Assembly (NCBI GenBank): GCA_964617075.1
Contig: CAZTVO010000086.1
Location: forward strand, 1 to 8,910
Length of the DNA: 8,910 nucleotides
Direction: 5' to 3'
Origin: Butyribacter sp964617075
GTDB taxonomy: Bacteria; Bacillota; Clostridia; Lachnospirales; Lachnospiraceae
The notes beneath the pieces were generated by a model. It had not been told where the DNA came from and searched no databases. It worked only from the letters and a program-made list of their open reading frames with translations. Below, in pieces: positions 7,514 to 8,910 of the stretch (position 1 is the stretch's first letter; each line of letters begins with the position of its first letter). The position numbers and the translations under genes are program-made.

Positions 7514-7521
7514 AAAGGAGG
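7514..7521 (+). promoter_or_regulatory. Strong Shine-Dalgarno site of fucO
   Basis: AAAGGAGG is near-perfectly complementary to the 16S rRNA 3' end. It lies only three bases before an in-frame TTG (7525) and 12 bases before the ATG at 7534. The short distance rules against TTG. The ATG also gives the conserved MANR N-terminus of the family. Confidence 0.75.
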
Positions 7522-7533
7522 TTTTTGCTGCAA

Positions 7534-8682
7534 ATGGCGAACAGATTTATTTTAAACGAAACATCTTACCATGGGGCGGGAGCGATTTCAGAAATCGCGT
7601 CCGAAGTAAAGACGAGGGGATTTAAAAAGGCGTTCGTATGCTCCGACCCGGATCTGGTGAAGTTTGGCGTCACTCAGAAAGTAATCGACGTGCTTGAAAA
7701 GAACGGCATGGCTTATGAGGTTTATTCAAACATCAAGCCGAATCCGACTATTGAAAACGTCCAGACGGGAGTGGAGGCCTTTAAGAAGGCGGGAACGGAC
7801 TACCTTATCGCCATTGGCGGCGGCTCTTCCATGGATACCGCGAAGGCGATAGGCATTATTATCAACAACCCCGAATTTGCGGACGTAAGAAGCCTTGAGG
7901 GAACGGCGGCCACAAAGAACAAGGCCGTGCCGATTCTGGCGGTGCCTACGACGGCCGGAACGGCGGCGGAGGTTACGATCAATTACGTCATTACCGATGC
8001 CGAGAAGAACCGCAAGATGGTCTGCGTAGATCCGCACGACATACCTATAGTGGCTTTTGTGGATTCGGAGATGATGGCCTCCATGCCTAAGTCGCTTACG
8101 GCGGCCACCGGCATGGACGCGCTTACGCACGCTATCGAGGGATATATAACCGCGGGCGCGTGGGAGCTTTCCGACATGTTCCACTTAAAGGCGATAGAGA
8201 TAATTTCCCGCTCTTTAAGGGGCGCGGTCGACAACACTCCGGAAGGGCGCGAAGGCATGGCGCTTGGCCAGTCTGTAGCCGGCATGGGATTTTCAAACGT
8301 CGGCCTTGGAATAGTGCATTCGATGGCGCATCCTTTGGGCGCGCTTTACGACACGCCTCACGGAATAGCCAACGCCATCATACTTCCTACCGTCATGGAG
8401 TACAACGCCGAGGCGACGGGCGAAAAATACCGCGACATAGCTAAGGCTATGGGCGTTGAAGGCACGGAGAATATGTCTCAGGACGAGTACCGCAAAGCGG
8501 CGGTCGACGCGGTCAGGCAGCTCTCAAAAGATGTGGGCATACCGGCGGATTTAAAGGACATCGTAAAGAGGGAGGACATACCGTTCCTCGCGCAGTCCGC
8601 GTACGATGACGCGTGCAGGCCGGGCAATCCTAAGCAAACAAGCGTCGAAGACATAACAAAGCTTTACGAATCGCTTATATAG
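7534..8682 (+). CDS. fucO: Lactaldehyde reductase / 1,2-propanediol oxidoreductase, iron-containing alcohol dehydrogenase
   Basis: FucO reduces L-lactaldehyde to 1,2-propanediol with NADH in anaerobic fucose or rhamnose breakdown; related enzymes take other small aldehydes. From the ATG at 7534 the protein has 382 residues, the E. coli FucO size, and near-identical blocks: MANR start, DYLIAIGGGS at 89-98 (dinucleotide-binding turn), NNPEFADVRSLEG at 111-123, PTTAGTAAEVTINYVITD at 138-155, DPHDIP at 166-171. The iron ligands correspond to Asp195, His199, His262 and His276. The motif GMGFSNVGLG (250-259) is intact. It has its own promoter and a 106-base gap from cysQ, so it is probably a separate unit not tied to sulfate activation. 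No other fucose or rhamnose gene is in view, so the physiological substrate is inferred from sequence likeness only. Members of this family are typically sensitive to oxygen, which fits an anaerobe. Confidence 0.9.
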   Translation: MANRFILNETSYHGAGAISEIASEVKTRGFKKAFVCSDPDLVKFGVTQKVIDVLEKNGMAYEVYSNIKPNPTIENVQTGVEAFKKAGTDYLIAIGGGSSMDTAKAIGIIINNPEFADVRSLEGTAATKNKAVPILAVPTTAGTAAEVTINYVITDAEKNRKMVCVDPHDIPIVAFVDSEMMASMPKSLTAATGMDALTHAIEGYITAGAWELSDMFHLKAIEIISRSLRGAVDNTPEGREGMALGQSVAGMGFSNVGLGIVHSMAHPLGALYDTPHGIANAIILPTVMEYNAEATGEKYRDIAKAMGVEGTENMSQDEYRKAAVDAVRQLSKDVGIPADLKDIVKREDIPFLAQSAYDDACRPGNPKQTSVEDITKLYESLI

Positions 8683-8701
8683 TTTATGACGCGGTCAAAG
8701 G

Positions 8702-8715
8702 CGTCCGCGCGGACG
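8702..8715. repeat. Perfect 14-base palindrome after fucO
   Basis: CGTCCGCGCGGACG is fully self-complementary and lies 19 bases after the fucO stop. In RNA it would form a stem of about five pairs with a small loop. There is no T-run next to it. It may be a first hairpin of the terminator region or a protein-binding site; nothing further can be said. Confidence 0.5.
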
Positions 8716-8726
8716 ATGTCTGCGCT

Positions 8727-8780
8727 GGGCGGCGTTTGCCGCCCGCCTGGCCGCCTTTGGCAAAAAAGCCTTGTTTTTTT
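8727..8780 (+). terminator. Terminator region downstream of fucO
   Basis: A strong 7-bp hairpin GGGCGGC (8727-8733), loop GTTT, GCCGCCC (8738-8744) is followed about 30 bases later by a T-run (TTGTTTTTTT, 8771-8780). Just before the T-run a small stem GGC (8759-8761), loop AAAAAA, GCC (8768-8770) is possible. The exact terminating stem is unclear because the stronger hairpin is far from the T-run. The A6/T7 arrangement might also act on the other strand. Confidence 0.5.
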
Positions 8781-8799
8781 CACCGATGTATTGTATAAT
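8771..8799 (+). promoter_or_regulatory. Sigma-A/sigma-70 type promoter for the tRNA-Arg gene
   Basis: TTGTTT (8771-8776) and a perfect TATAAT (8794-8799) have 17-base spacing. The start point should be near 8806, leaving a 5' leader of about 34 bases to be removed by RNase P. The -35 box lies within the T-run of the fucO terminator region. Confidence 0.75.
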
Positions 8800-8839
8800 A
8801 GGCGATGTCTGGTGCGGGAGAAGCATTTATAAATATTAT

Positions 8840-8910
<71 letters not shown>

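Noticed and set aside
7525..7533. TTG start three codons upstream of the fucO ATG
   Set aside because: It lies only three bases from the AAAGGAGG site and adds residues before the conserved MANR N-terminus; the ATG at 7534 fits family length exactly.
93..8285. Many long open frames on the minus strand and in other plus frames across the coding genes
   Set aside because: They lie inside well-identified genes, resemble no known family, and are expected by chance in GC-rich coding DNA with few stops.
7534..8682. The alcohol dehydrogenase as a sulfoacetaldehyde or sulfolactaldehyde reductase linked to the sulfur genes
   Set aside because: The sequence follows E. coli FucO closely along its whole length, and it has its own promoter and a gap from cysQ.

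Overview
The window is a compact, entirely plus-strand stretch of bacterial chromosome. It holds six protein genes and, at the right edge, a tRNA gene cut by the window end. Intergenic gaps are tiny, Shine-Dalgarno sites are purine rich, and the Tex and FucO proteins look like those of anaerobes. The base composition is moderately GC rich, yet ATA (Ile) and AGG (Arg) codons are common. My best guess is an anaerobic member of the Bacillota (Clostridia-like). This rests on general appearance, not on a marker gene, and is of low certainty. No mobile element, CRISPR array, phage gene or rRNA is visible, and no gap exceeds about 160 bases.

Layout. Bases 1-7427 hold five closely spaced genes that look like one transcription unit, with gaps of 15, 18, 1 and 11 bases. 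(1) The 3' 650 or so codons of tex, an RNA-binding transcription accessory protein. (2) A 634-residue protein that I recognise as a divergent member of the arylsulfotransferase (ASST/AssT) beta-propeller family, apparently without the catalytic histidines and without a signal peptide. (3) cysD, ATP sulfurylase small subunit. (4) cysNC, a fusion of the ATP sulfurylase GTPase subunit and APS kinase. (5) cysQ, the 3'-phosphoadenosine 5'-phosphate (PAP) phosphatase. A promoter at 7432-7460 then drives a separate gene, fucO, an iron-dependent lactaldehyde/1,2-propanediol oxidoreductase. After it come a palindrome, a terminator region, a second promoter and a tRNA-Arg(ACG) gene.

How the genes fit together. 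CysD and CysNC activate sulfate to APS and then to PAPS. CysQ removes PAP, the by-product of every PAPS-consuming reaction. No PAPS reductase, APS reductase or sulfite reductase is visible here. The set is therefore a PAPS supply-and-cleanup module with no obvious consumer except the sulfotransferase-family protein at its head. That protein and its context are the most interesting part of the window. A second point is that both promoters share one arrangement: a short GC stem ending in GCC, then a TTG plus T-run that serves as both terminator-like U-tract and -35 box, then TATAAT at 17-base spacing.
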